A stretch of DNA of 64,000 nt from Molanna angustata. Its lineage: Eukaryota > Arthropoda > Insecta > Trichoptera > Molannidae. The translations under genes and the position numbers were made by a program. Below are positions 46,829 to 57,237 of this stretch, one piece after another. The first letter of the stretch is position 1. Each line of letters begins with the position of its first letter. Below the pieces are notes generated by a model, which worked only from the letters and a program-made list of their open reading frames with translations, was not told where the DNA came from and searched no databases. Location: NCBI GenBank assembly GCA_963576475.1, contig OY754981.1, positions 124,001 through 188,000 on the forward strand. Reading direction: 5' to 3'.

Positions 46829-47868
46829 TCCAACTGTCGATTTGTTCAGGAGAACTTTGTTCTCTTAACATATCGACAATGTATCAAGCCAGAATACGCG
46901 AGAATTGTATGGAGAGGTCTTCTTTTTTCATGGATTTTCCAACTTTGAAGTCAAAAAACACCAACTTAGAGGCTTCGCAGCATATATGTTCCATACACGG
47001 ATTTACTCAGAATTCGGAGTAGAACATTTCGTGTGTCTGTGTGTGTGTGTGTGTCTGTGTGTGTGTCTGTGTGTCTGTGTGTGTGTGTGTCTGTGTGTCC
47101 GTCCCCCCCTTATAACTTTTGATCCGCTCAATTTACAGAGCCTAAAATTTCAGAATATATAAACAGTTACAGGCCTACAAAACTTTTATACTCGGAATTT
47201 TGAATTTTTGTTTGAGTCAGGGGTTATCAACTTTTGAATTTTTATTTTATTTTTCCATATATCTCAGAAACCATAAACGGTAGAACGCTGAAAATTGGTA
47301 CAAACATAGACAAATACAAAATCTCAAATTAGTTTTTTCAAAAAAATTCCAGGGTTTCTCAAACATTTTTTATTAAGAAAAATATTTTTTTTATGATAAA
47401 TTTATGAGTTTAACTGCCTATATTTCCAAAACTTTTACAATTATCGAAAAAAGCCGAAACACCCCAACTAGATAATTTAATTTTCTATAAAAAATATTAA
47501 CATTGTAGTAGAAGATCTCAATTTTTTTTTAACAATTTTTTTAAAAATTGAATTTAGTGACGACATCGCTTCATACATTTTGTATGGCAGTCGCCTATAC
47601 ACAATATGTAAGAAGACTTAATAGTTTGTTACTTCATCTCCAAACATACATACATACCATCATGCAATTTGCATATTCTGGGTAGGAAAAAGGATCTTCT
47701 TCCATACTATCCTATCTTGACATACATACCTACATATGTTGTATAGAAAACAAAATATCTGAAAATATTCAATAATTTGTATCTATGGGTTTATAGTTTG
47801 GTACATATTCTTCAACTATACATACTATCGCTATCGACAGTTGGATCTCATGTGTTACATGCAACTAG
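46829..47868 (+). mobile_element. Helitron H8, full length (1040 bp)
   Basis: Same length as H3 and nearly identical to it. Ends CTAG at 47868, followed by TTTTAAAAAAGC, a unique flank. Confidence 0.92.
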
Positions 47869-47914
47869 TTTTAAAAAAGCACTCCATTGCATCCTGCGTA
47901 AGTAAGTGCCATTT

Positions 47915-48065
47915 TTTGTCGTAAGGAAGTTTCTTCCAACTAACCAGTGTTTCCAGTTCAGAGAAGCAATAATTGCGTGAGAAATGAATTTAAATAAAAT
48001 TCTCCTCTGCTGGGGATCGAACCAAGGACGCCCACACAAAGGTTTACCAACTGTGCCACAGTGGT
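47915..48065 (-). mobile_element. tRNA-derived SINE, family C
   Basis: Second copy of the SINE at 24275: tRNA-like head at the right (GTGGCACAGTTGGTAAACC, then GGTTCGATCCCCAGCAGAGG on the minus strand) and the TTTCTTCCAACTAACCAGTG segment at the left. Confidence 0.8.
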
Positions 48066-48601
48066 TAATGATGTTAATAAACTTTTATATAAAAAAAACG
48101 ACTTCAAAATTTGTTTTCTATTCTATAATTCAGAGTTAAAACTAATAAAGTATGTAGTGGGAAAAATTCTTACACAAAAAATAAAGAAAAATTGAATAAG
48201 CAGAATCAGGAGACAAGAACAGAAAATAATTTTAAATTAATTAATCAACTCAGAGAATACAAGCACAACTAAGTTTGAAAAATAAATAAATTAATTAACA
48301 ATAAATAAACAAACAATATTAAGGAGAGAAGGGCATATAAAAATCAAAATCCTAGCAAAGACTCTTGCACATTACATTGGTATGTGAGTAGCCAATATTT
48401 TATATGTCTGAGAATTTTTTTTTATTATTCTTAATTGACTTTAAAGAGTTGGACAAATTATTTTATTACATGATCTTGGGGCAACAAACACGGCGTGTCT
48501 TTCTCCTTTTATGATTAGGGACTTCATACATATTATTCAATCGCTGGCTGACCTTGTTCTACGCGCTTAGTTTAAATATGTAATACCTCTTATGAATTAA
48601 C
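48066..48601. other. No gene seen
   Basis: A/T-rich sequence with short AATAAATAAA runs. Confidence 0.5.
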
Positions 48602-48605
48602 TTAA

Positions 48606-49080
48606 GGGGTTATATAAACCTAAACACCTCAATTTCAAACCAAATCCCTCAAATATGTTAAACAGTGTGTTTCTAGAAAAAATAGTATAAGTCTTTTCAA
48701 CATTTCTCTAGTAAATGTTCGTCACACAATTTTAAAATTCAGCCTAAATTCCCAAAAATAAATTATTAAAAATATCTTTTTTTACAGCATTTTTTTAAAA
48801 ATTACTCCATAACCATGTGTCGTAGAGAAATAAATCTTTTATGTGTTTAAAGAGTGCATAAAATCAAAGTGAATGACCGATAAAGTTTTTACATTTCAAG
48901 TAAGGTTTGTTCTTAAAATGCAAAAAATCGACAAATTTGGGGTTTCCGATAATTTAAATCACGTATAAACCTTTTTTAACGCATGCGATATTTACCCTTA
49001 CTAACGCGTAACTTCATAGTGTATTGGGCGGTTTTAATATAGCATGTTTTCAGTCACTAAGTTTAGCGTTATATGTCCTC
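48606..49080. mobile_element. TTAA-flanked MITE, copy 2 (475 bp)
   Basis: TTAA at 48602-48605 and again at 49081-49084. The termini GGGGTTATATAAACC and GTTATATGTCCTC are inverted relatives. The interior is collinear with 7259-7719, including GTGTCGTAGAGAAATAAAT and ACCCTTACTAACGCGTA. Probably a non-autonomous piggyBac-type element. Confidence 0.85.
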
Positions 49081-49084
49081 TTAA

Positions 49085-49909
49085 GACATTGTAGTATAAT
49101 GTACACATTGAGTTTTATCAAATATAGAAGTTTGTTTTCCCATCATCAAATCTCTAGGCTTAGTTCAGATAGAACCACCCCAGACGTAATCCTTATCTAA
49201 TGAAAAAGGAATCATCGAATTCGAAGCGATACAGCGTGTTAACGAGTTATCGCTGATTTTGAATTTTCTGATGATTTCGTCATCAAAAACGTTAAATGGG
49301 ACCAATCAGAAGATGCCCACTTTCTAATGTAAAAAGAATAATCGAAATCAGTCAACGTGGTAAAAAGTTGTTGCTGAACATAAAAAAACAAATTGAAGGA
49401 GAATATCTAATTGATATCCTCCCTCATTATTGGAAGTCAGTAAAAGATAACAATCCGAGGATATATCAGTCTACATATGTAGGTATATAGACATTATCAA
49501 TTCTGATCTCCTATGCCATGTCTCCTTTTGTTGTAGGTACCTATTATTTGTTCTTTTACAAAACAAAGCAAATATTATGACTCTTGTTAGTCTCCTGCTA
49601 AGGATGGACAAGTATACAAGGGCATCTTGAAACTGCCTATTCTTTTTAAGGCCCTTGTATATGCTGGGTATACGTATGTTCACAAAAATGCACGCTATAT
49701 TACCTTTGTGGGTTTGTTCTATGGGTTTATACTTACGGCATCGAACCCGTATAAACCCAATCCACGTTTTGTTCTACTTAAATGCACAAATTCTAAGATA
49801 GATATGATGAAAGGATTTTAAATATAAAATAAAAGAAATGGATAAACTTACAGTTTTTAATTCCCAAATAATTACAAAATTAAATAATACTTTAAAATCA
49901 AATATATAG
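49085..49909. other. No gene recognised
   Basis: Two plus-strand frames of about 64 codons (49296-49490 and 49627-49821) have mixed composition but no recognised motif. GACAAGTATACAAGGGC near 49608 and GGCCCTTGTATATGC near 49649 form an imperfect inverted pair. Confidence 0.4.
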
Positions 49910-50176
49910 ATCGATGATCGGTGGTACGAAGTACTGCAGCGCGGTCCGTACAAAACGACTCGGCGTAGAGGGGGTCTCCAACACGAATGATCTAGAAGGC
50001 TGGCGCAGGTCAGCAGCTCGAATGGGTGGTCTGCGCCTGCGCAAATGCGATGCGCATAACGGCTGCGCAGTCGCTGGCTGTGGTCCTTTGAGGCCCCACA
50101 CCTTCTTATGTATGAAACACGAAAAACTATTGAATATCACCGAATATGTGACATACACCGAATATATGAGGAAAAG
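49910..50176 (+). CDS. Candidate internal exon in GC-rich island
   Basis: A 200-bp G+C- and CpG-rich patch in A/T-rich DNA. It is preceded by ATATATAG (acceptor AG at 49908-49909) and followed by AAAAG/GTAAAA (donor at 50177). The plus frame starting at 49911 is open across it and encodes a cysteine/histidine-rich stretch (CDAHNGCAVAGCGPLRPHTF, then LCMKHEKL) that could bind zinc. The minus strand is also open, so strand is unsure. The acceptor has a poor pyrimidine tract. I do not recognise the protein; a relic of a transposon gene is equally possible. Confidence 0.3.
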
Positions 50177-50179
50177 GTA

Positions 50180-51362
50180 AAATTTAAAGTTTTTTTTTTT
50201 AATAGCAATATAAGCAATTAAATATTAGATTTTCATACTATTCTCTTTCGATTGAAGTAAAAATCTACTTCATAGGCCTTGTACTTTTTTAGTTACTTAC
50301 AATAAAAAATTAAGAAGGGTTTTACTAAAAATAATTTTACAAGAAAAGTATTATACAAATTCAAATTTCAAAAAACTTATGCAATAGTATAAAGATAAAT
50401 AAAAAACTGTTATATATTTCAAAAACTTGTCTTTTGAGGGTACTGGGGAAATTATTTTCAAAATATACTATATAGCCTACTATAGCCTATTGTTGAAGAG
50501 TTGCTGGTCTCCCATGCAACGTCTCTTAACGAATACAACATAGTATTATTTGTTCTATTACCAAACATAGCAAATATTATGTTCCTTTATTGTACTTCAA
50601 ATATTCGGTAGGTAATCTTGTTATATTCACTATAGTCTTGAATGGTAATTAGATTACTTACCTACCTACCTGTCTTTTGTTATCGGTAATAGAATATTTT
50701 TTGGTAAACTAATACATGAATACTTCAACCTTCAAGTGTTCAAAACGAAATCGTTACGCCATCCTCGGCCATGTTGCGTAATTTTACAAATTTTATGGTA
50801 TGAAAATTAATTACGAAAAAAATACACTTATTTTAGCGATATTGTTTCATAAAAGAATACATACATTCGATTTCGATTCTAGAATACATACAATCCTCTC
50901 TGTACTATTCCCTGTATGTTTCAGGTGTGTTCCTATAATTTTGTTTTTTTCTCATTTTTCGTAAATTGTATGTTAAGCTTTTAAAATTATTTGATATGAT
51001 GTCCTATTATTATGTACTGTAGTCTACATTTACTTGTTTTTTTTTTTCATTGTATTTAATATCATTATGCTCTACTGTACTGTTGGATATCCAAAATAAA
51101 TAAAAATAAAATAATGCTTTTTAATTTCAATCGTTATAATAATCAAAAACAATTGAGAATGTTTTTTCGTTATTATTTTAGATTTTTTTAAATTCATTCA
51201 TATCAAGTGTGCGGGTGTGTATTACTTTAAAAAAGGAAGCAAGACACGTGCTGCGTGTATCCCAACACACCAGTCTCGTCTCATTTAAGAAGGCTTCGGA
51301 ATGGGTGGTGAGCCTCATAACTGAACTATTTGAGATGTTATTTTTGCCTGTTGTATTTTCTA
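50180..51362. other. No gene seen
   Basis: A/T-rich. The stretch 50940-51115 with a T run and AAATAAATAAAAATAAAATA at its end looks like a retroposon 3' end but is not classified. Confidence 0.4.
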
Positions 51363-51365
51363 TTA

Positions 51366-51533
51366 AGCCGGTTGCAGACCAAAAGCTAAGCTTAGTTAGT
51401 TTAGCTTAGCTCGCATAGGTCATTTTTCATACTACTCACATACTTTGCGGTCTGCACACTTGTATGAAAATCGACCTCATCTATGCGAACTAAGCTAAGC
51501 TAACTTAGCTTAGCATTTGGTCTGCAACCGGCT
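51366..51533. mobile_element. 168-bp MITE with TTA target duplication
   Basis: The termini AGCCGGTTGCAGACCA and TGGTCTGCAACCGGCT are perfect inverted repeats flanked by TTA at 51363-51365 and 51534-51536. The interior continues as an imperfect palindrome rich in AAGCTTAG/CTAAGC. A three-base TTA duplication is typical of PIF/Harbinger-type elements, so this is likely a non-autonomous member. Confidence 0.85.
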
Positions 51534-51536
51534 TTA

Positions 51537-52022
51537 CTTCTTCTTCTGGGTCACAATCCTAAGATTGGTCTGCACCAAACACTCGATCTTTCCACTTAAC
51601 TCTATCGTCCGCCAGTCTCTTCATCTCTTTGTAGCTGCTACAGCGCACGTCACCGATTATCTGGTCTATATAGTTATTTCTGGGGCGACCTCTACAGTTA
51701 AGATGTCTGCTGTTGAACGTCCGTCTTGAGATATTCTGCTTCCCAGATATATAAACTCTTTCACCTGCTTAATTTCGATGCCTCCCAGAACAATATTTGC
51801 AGTGTATTCCTCCCTTCAAGCAACCATGCATTTTTTTTGTCCTTATTTATCCTCATGTTATAATCGATTGTTAGGATGCTTTCCATCTTCCTGAGAGCCT
51901 CATTTAATTCTTACTCTATTTCTCCTAGCATTGCAATATCGTCTGCATACCTTATCATGTCTATTTTTTGTCCCTGAATTTTAACACCATGCCAATCTCT
52001 CATTTCTCTCATTTCACAGTGC
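51537..52022 (-). pseudogene. LINE reverse-transcriptase relic with GAA tail
   Basis: On the minus strand, from right to left, there is IRYADDIAMLGEIE (the YADD catalytic motif of reverse transcriptase), then after a frame change GGIEIKQVKEFIYLGSRIS, the conserved V..F.YLGS block that follows it, then broken sequence. The left edge CTTCTTCTTC is a GAA tail in the right orientation. Stops and shifts show it is dead. Large internal parts between YLGS and the tail are missing. Confidence 0.8.
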
Positions 52023-52084
52023 GCCCGAAACGATGGTAATAGTAAATAGTGTAAAAATAATACGAAATATAAACAAAAATTTAT

Positions 52085-52277
52085 ATAAAGTCACTTTTCA
52101 CGCAAACGTTGCTTCTCTGGAAGAATGAATAATATATGTCCTTGTAAAAATTACATATACACCCCCTTAACCAAGCATAAATGCTTCTGCTATAGATGAA
52201 CGAAATCGGTCGTAGCAGGTTTCGAACTCGCGACCACTTGATTAACCCAGTGCGCTAACCGCTCTGCCACCACACAT
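52085..52277 (-). mobile_element. tRNA-derived SINE, family A
   Basis: On the minus strand GTGGCAGAGCGGTTAGCGCA (A box) and GCGAGTTCGAAACC (B box, one change), then the family A body ending in AAGGACATATATTATTCATT at about 52128. The piece 52085-52125 with ACGCAAACGTTGCTTCTCTGG resembles the tail of the SINE at 57086 and may be a separate scrap. Confidence 0.8.
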
Positions 52278-52319
52278 GTTATTATTATTATTAAAATATT
52301 CTCTCTAAAAATTAACACG

Positions 52320-53392
52320 GAAATATATTTGATTCACTAAGGTAAGTATATTACCTAATATATTGACATGTCACATCAAATTAGTACAACTATCAAGAAA
52401 TGTCAAATATGCTCTAGCAAAATATTTGACGAAATAACATTATATACATACACCTGTCTTGTGTAGTGGCATTCGTATACAAGTGGGTCAAACTATGACT
52501 AAAGTAGATACGGAGTTTTAATAATTAACACAGGTTATTTCAACTGTGGGGCACCGGTTTTGAATAGTGCTTCCACTCTTTTTTTATCATCGTTTTTGGG
52601 TGTCCTCGTAAGAGCCAGGTAATCGAAAATACAACAGGCAACAATAACATTTCACATAGTTCAGCAATGAGGTTCACCATCCATTCTGAATGGAGTGCCT
52701 CTTTAGGTGAGACTAGACTGGTGTGTAGGCACATGTGTCGTTCTTCCTTTTATTGGGTAATGCACACCCATATTCCTGTCGCTGGTAACCGTGCCATGAT
52801 ATGCCGTGATGGTATGTATGTAGTTATTTATCTCCATGTCTACTGTTAATTAATTAACACAGACAAATACTAAACACGTGTACACAAAATATCAGAAAAA
52901 AATTAACATAAAGTAGGTGTTTTTAAAATAAAAGTAGATTATATTAAATATTTTTACTCCTCACTACCCCAAGGGTAGGTAGGTATATATTGGGGAGATA
53001 TGAATTCGCAGTTTTTAAGGTTTTTAAGGCAAAATCATGCTGAGATTGTATTCTGAAAGTTTCATCACAATGTATCTGTAAGTGTGTACTTTGTACGACG
53101 TGTTTATTCTACTTTATCGATTATTGACCAAAGTACTCATTCGATTTTTGCAAATTTGTATAACTAATACTAGCTAAGACCCCATTAGATTTTGAAGGAC
53201 ATCTGTTCAGTGCTTCTCAATTTTTTGACTGTCAAATAATTCAAAGTGACCCCATGCTCCAGAAACCTAAAATTTGATATATCTATTTACAAATTACTAA
53301 AAAGGAACATCACTTTCATAAAATGACATTGAAGAATTATTAAGTTTTCATAATATAAAATATAAATAAAAATAATTTAACAAACTTTTAGA
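52320..53392. other. No gene seen
   Basis: A/T-rich. Around 52560-52740, on the minus strand, a phrase similar to 51240-51380 (ACACACCAGTCT..., GAATGG..., ACTATTTGAGATGTTATTTT) indicates an unclassified dispersed repeat shared by the two places in opposite orientation. Confidence 0.5.
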
Positions 53393-53562
53393 TGGGTCGA
53401 TGGCAGAGCGGTTAGCGCGCTGGGCTAATAATCCAGTGGTCGCGAGTTCGTATCTTGCCTCGATCGATTTCGTTCACCTATAGCACAAGCATGTATATGT
53501 TTTTTTTAAGGGAACGTATGAAGATGTGTATGTACTTGTTTAACAAGGTCATATTCATTTAA
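53393..53562 (+). mobile_element. tRNA-derived SINE, family A
   Basis: TGGGTCGATGGCAGAGCGG and GCGAGTTCGTATC with the same body as 33639, slightly diverged (GGAACGTATGAAGATGTG). Ends near CATATTCATTTAAAAAAAA. Confidence 0.87.
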
Positions 53563-54278
53563 AAAAAACTGATAAAATGAAAATGCTGAAAATTTACTAT
53601 ACAAAATTTGAATACTTTGACTTGTAGTGAGAGTATAGTGTTGGCCACGACCCACTCGTTTTTATTAACTTCAGTTTCAGAAGCTAAAACTGCGTTTTTT
53701 TCATTCATAATTGAATTAATTATTTGCATTTTTATGATAAAAATAATTAGATGTTGGCAATGGGAAGACGTTTAGTGAATTGTCTTTTTGTTTTTAGCAA
53801 ATATATAATTAATGTTTCAGTGTTGCCACCGTTGTTAATTATATTATTATTGCGAGCCTAAATAAATATATTTTACTGTACATATTTACCTGTTGTGCTT
53901 AGATAATAATCACATGGTTAGGAAATATCAACTCTAGTGTCGAGAGAATCGACCTCCATTGTATATTGTTATGTCGCACTTTAGCATTGTCTTAATTATA
54001 ATAATAAAATACAAAACATTAATGAGTGAATATACAATGTGAGAAATTTCTAGAAACAAATAGGTACCTGCCAATATAATATTATCTATCTGCATACTAA
54101 ACTTGTCAATCGATAAATATTTATTGTCTGCTGTTGGATCTATTGTTTTGAACTGTTCAAAAGTCAAACACTTGGTAGACTAAATATTCAAATGTTATAT
54201 GTAAGAATTGGTAAGAATAGACATTTTGTTATAAATGTCAATTAGTAACGACAAAAATAATTCATTTTTTAATAGCTG
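53563..54278. other. No gene seen
   Basis: A/T-rich sequence. Confidence 0.5.
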
Positions 54279-55050
54279 TTTTTTTTTTTTTTATTTTTTT
54301 GTATTAGGCAATTCACCCTGAAAAGAGTGCTTTGTGCCAATTTAATGTTTCCTGTTTATAAGGAAAATTATTTTTGATCATATGTTTAAATTATTAATAT
54401 ATTTGTTGGTAAAAATATTAAAGCATATTTGGGTTTTAATAACTTACAGAAACGGTTAGCACCAAAAGTGACTAACCTGTGACTAACCAACACAATGCTC
54501 TAATAAAGTATGTTTTGTATGTCAGAGCCAAAAATGACTATGATTTTATTAATTGATACAGCCTTTATTAACAATTCTATTTTTTTTCTCATCAATATAT
54601 AAAGAAATAAAGGATATGTTCATATAAATTTATATATTTTTTTACCGGATTCCATTCGTTTATTTAATTGTAAGTCCCAAACTTTGAAGTCTGTTATCTT
54701 AAAATAATATAAATGTGGGTTAGTCATCTCTGGTTTTGAGCCACTCATTTAATAATATAAATTTTGAAATGACAGACACTACACGAGAATTTTGGAGAAG
54801 CAAAAGATGTTGGATATCAAGTGGAGATTGATGAGTAATCTGTATAAACTTTTAAAATTGGAATTTTTAAAAAGTACGTGATTAATTGTTTGATCTTCCT
54901 CACCACACGGACAAAGAGGACTTCTTAAAACCATAATTCTATACAGATGGGAGGCAATTGAACAGTGGCCAAATCTCACTCTGGAAATACATTATATAAA
55001 CTTTTTTGAAAATTTCATTTTATGAAACCAAGTTCTTGAAAATATTTTTT
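54279..55050 (-). pseudogene. Jockey-like LINE ORF2 C terminus and 3' end
   Basis: A T run at 54279-54300 is the poly(A) tail on the minus strand. Further right the minus strand encodes RFGHCSIASHLYRI, then SPLCPCGEEDQTINHVLF, the R.GH...SHLYRI...SP.C.CGE...HI.F zinc-type motif found at the C terminus of Jockey-like LINE ORF2. The frame is interrupted upstream (a stop within the segment that should precede it). It is 5' truncated near 55050. Confidence 0.7.
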
Positions 55051-55090
55051 GCTGGATACCTGATATTTTTTATATTCTCTTCCTTACTGA

Positions 55091-55135
55091 ATATAAAATC
55101 ATACCTTATTAATATAAAATCATACCTTATTAATA
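55091..55135. repeat. Tandem pair of a 22-bp unit
   Basis: ATAAAATCATACCTTATTAA is repeated twice in tandem just before the plus-strand LINE relic. Confidence 0.9.
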
Positions 55136-55139
55136 GAAG

Positions 55140-56226
55140 CCAAATAGTAGAGTACGGTGGTCATCTATCGTCTGCAACATAGGTGCCATCGGGTGTACCT
55201 CAAGGTTCCCATTTGGGGCCTCTCTTATTTAATATTTACATACATGACATTGGATTATGCTTCAGGAACAGTAATTACATATTATACGCTGACGATATGA
55301 AAATCTACAAAACTGTTATAGACATTACTGACTGTGAGGACTTACAACTTGACCTTGATAGACTGACTTCTTATTGTGTCTCGAATAAGCTGTTACTAAA
55401 TGTAAAAAAATGTCACTCCATTACATTCTCTAGGAAAAAGAGTACAGTACAATACACAATCAATAGGGAGGCGATTGATAAGAAATCAGACTGTAGAGAC
55501 TTAGGTATACAACTGGACAGTAAACTTTTATTTAACACATTGACACAATTACTCTGAAAGCTTATAAAATGTTGGGATTCCTGATGAGAGTATGCAAACC
55601 ATTCACACAAGTGAAAACATTTATCTTACTATATAACACAATTGTTAGAAGTCAATTGGAGCATGCATCAGTCATCTGGAATCCACAATATAATATTTAT
55701 ATTAACAGTATAGAACGAATACAACAAATATTTTTGAAACATATGAAGTACAAATTTGGTAATAACTACAAACATGAATTGCAGACTTTACAAACAAGAC
55801 GAAGGACCTCAGACTTAATGTACCTTTATGACATAATAAACTTCAATATTGACTGTACAGACCTTCTGAAAATTATTTACTTCAACATACCAAACAGACG
55901 AACAAGGCACACCTCAACGTTCTTTTTAGACAAAAAAAAACTAATGCCGCTCAAAATTCGCCATTGTACCGATGCCTTACCACGTATAATAATTTGGAAA
56001 ATATCAGGTCCGTGGACATATTCTGTGTGTCCAGGACTCTTTTCAGGAGCCACGTTAGACAGGAATAATATTTTTTTTTGTTACCAGTAGTAAGTACAAT
56101 GCACCATGAAATCAAAGGTGGGCTGATTAAGTTACAATTACTTATGTTGCTATTCTTATTTATTATATTTGTTTAAAAAAATATTATTGTACGTTGCTCA
56201 TTTTTTCAAATAAATTAAAAAAAAAT
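55140..56226 (+). pseudogene. LINE ORF2 relic: RT palm to 3' end
   Basis: The plus strand encodes VPSGVPQGSHLGPLLFNIYI and YILYADDMKIYKTV, reverse-transcriptase blocks with the YADD active site, then LLLNVKKC. A stop just upstream (55180-55182) and a frameshift near 55540-55560 break it. The frame resumes at about 55560 with MLGFLMR, LYNTIVRSQLEHASVIWNP and SIERIQQIFLKHM, the usual segment after the palm in Jockey/CR1-group LINEs. It ends in AAATAAATTAAAAAAAAAT. 5' truncated, so endonuclease and ORF1 are absent. The clade is uncertain. Confidence 0.85.
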
Positions 56227-57080
56227 ATAGGTACTAAAAAGGTAAGTATGGCACCTGGTAGTGGTTGCGTTTACCAGTGCGAATCTCTTTTCTATAGGTG
56301 AAAATTGCAGATTTTTGTATAATTCGTATTTTGTATAATATGTTCTTTTGTGCTCTTATACCATCCATCTGATTACGATGAAACTTATTGATTTGTTTCT
56401 GAATTATGAAAAAAATGCCATGTCACCCTTAATTTGGGTCGACTAAAACTTGTCAATGCGATATGTCTTCGGTGATGCAGAATTTAAGCTTTCTTTTCCT
56501 CAGCCATCTCTCCACTGCTGGATATAGGAATAAAATGTTTCAAAGATGGTTACATAATATACTATGTATGAATGAAGGCTTTGTTTTATTGATTTAATGT
56601 GTCTATCAACGCATTACGTGCAAGGCACATCGTCAGAGTAATAAAAAAAACTGCTTTAGTATTTTGATAATAAAAAATATTGCATTGGTATCAAAAATAC
56701 TAAAATATTATACAATTCATATCATTACTCAATATTTGTTAAGTAACATTACTGCAGATACTGTAATTGGTCACTGGAGTAAAGTATTTATAGCCTTTAT
56801 GTGGGTATATATAGATAAGTAAAATATGACCTTAAGAACGTGTTGGTTGGGTATTCTGTGCTCAGTTCCCGTTATCTGTGCCAAATTTTGAGTTCAGTTT
56901 TTCTCGAGCAACTCGAGCCCCGCTCTGCCCCGGGGTCCACTCACGCTCACACACACTCAACATCTAGTACAACAGGATTCCTTATCTACAATTATTATGT
57001 AACCTTTTTTTTCTACTTCTTGAATTCTTTCGGTCAACGGAAATGCACACAACTTATATGATTACACCATTAAAAAATGG
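56227..57080. other. No gene seen
   Basis: A/T-rich. A small G+C-richer patch at 56905-56955 has no recognised motif. Confidence 0.45.
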
Positions 57081-57085
57081 ATTTA

Positions 57086-57235
57086 TATACCAGTGACCGC
57101 CGTAGTGGTAAAGATGTTTGACTTCTTTGCCGGCGGCCTGGGTTCGATTCCCGGCAGAAGACAAATTTACGCAAATGTAGCTTCTCTGGATAAATGCCAT
57201 GCGGGCTCGCCATTTGCACAGGGTGTAAGAAGTAT
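57086..57235 (+). mobile_element. tRNA-derived SINE, family E
   Basis: GACCGCCGTAGTGGTAAAG (A box) and CTGGGTTCGATTCCCGGC (B box) at tRNA-like spacing, then a body with GCAAATGTAGCTTCTCTGG. It runs directly into the 5' end of the next Helitron. Confidence 0.78.
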
Positions 57236-57237
57236 TA

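Noticed and set aside
37428..47162. Recurrent plus-strand frames of 66-104 codons, conserved between Helitron copies
   Set aside because: Conservation reflects recent copying of the whole element. Two overlapping frames are equally conserved and both run into the TG tract. No Rep, helicase or other domain is present.
16999..57235. tRNA genes at the A/B-box sites
   Set aside because: No seven-base acceptor stem closes around them, and each is followed by a shared non-tRNA body found in other copies, so they are SINE heads.
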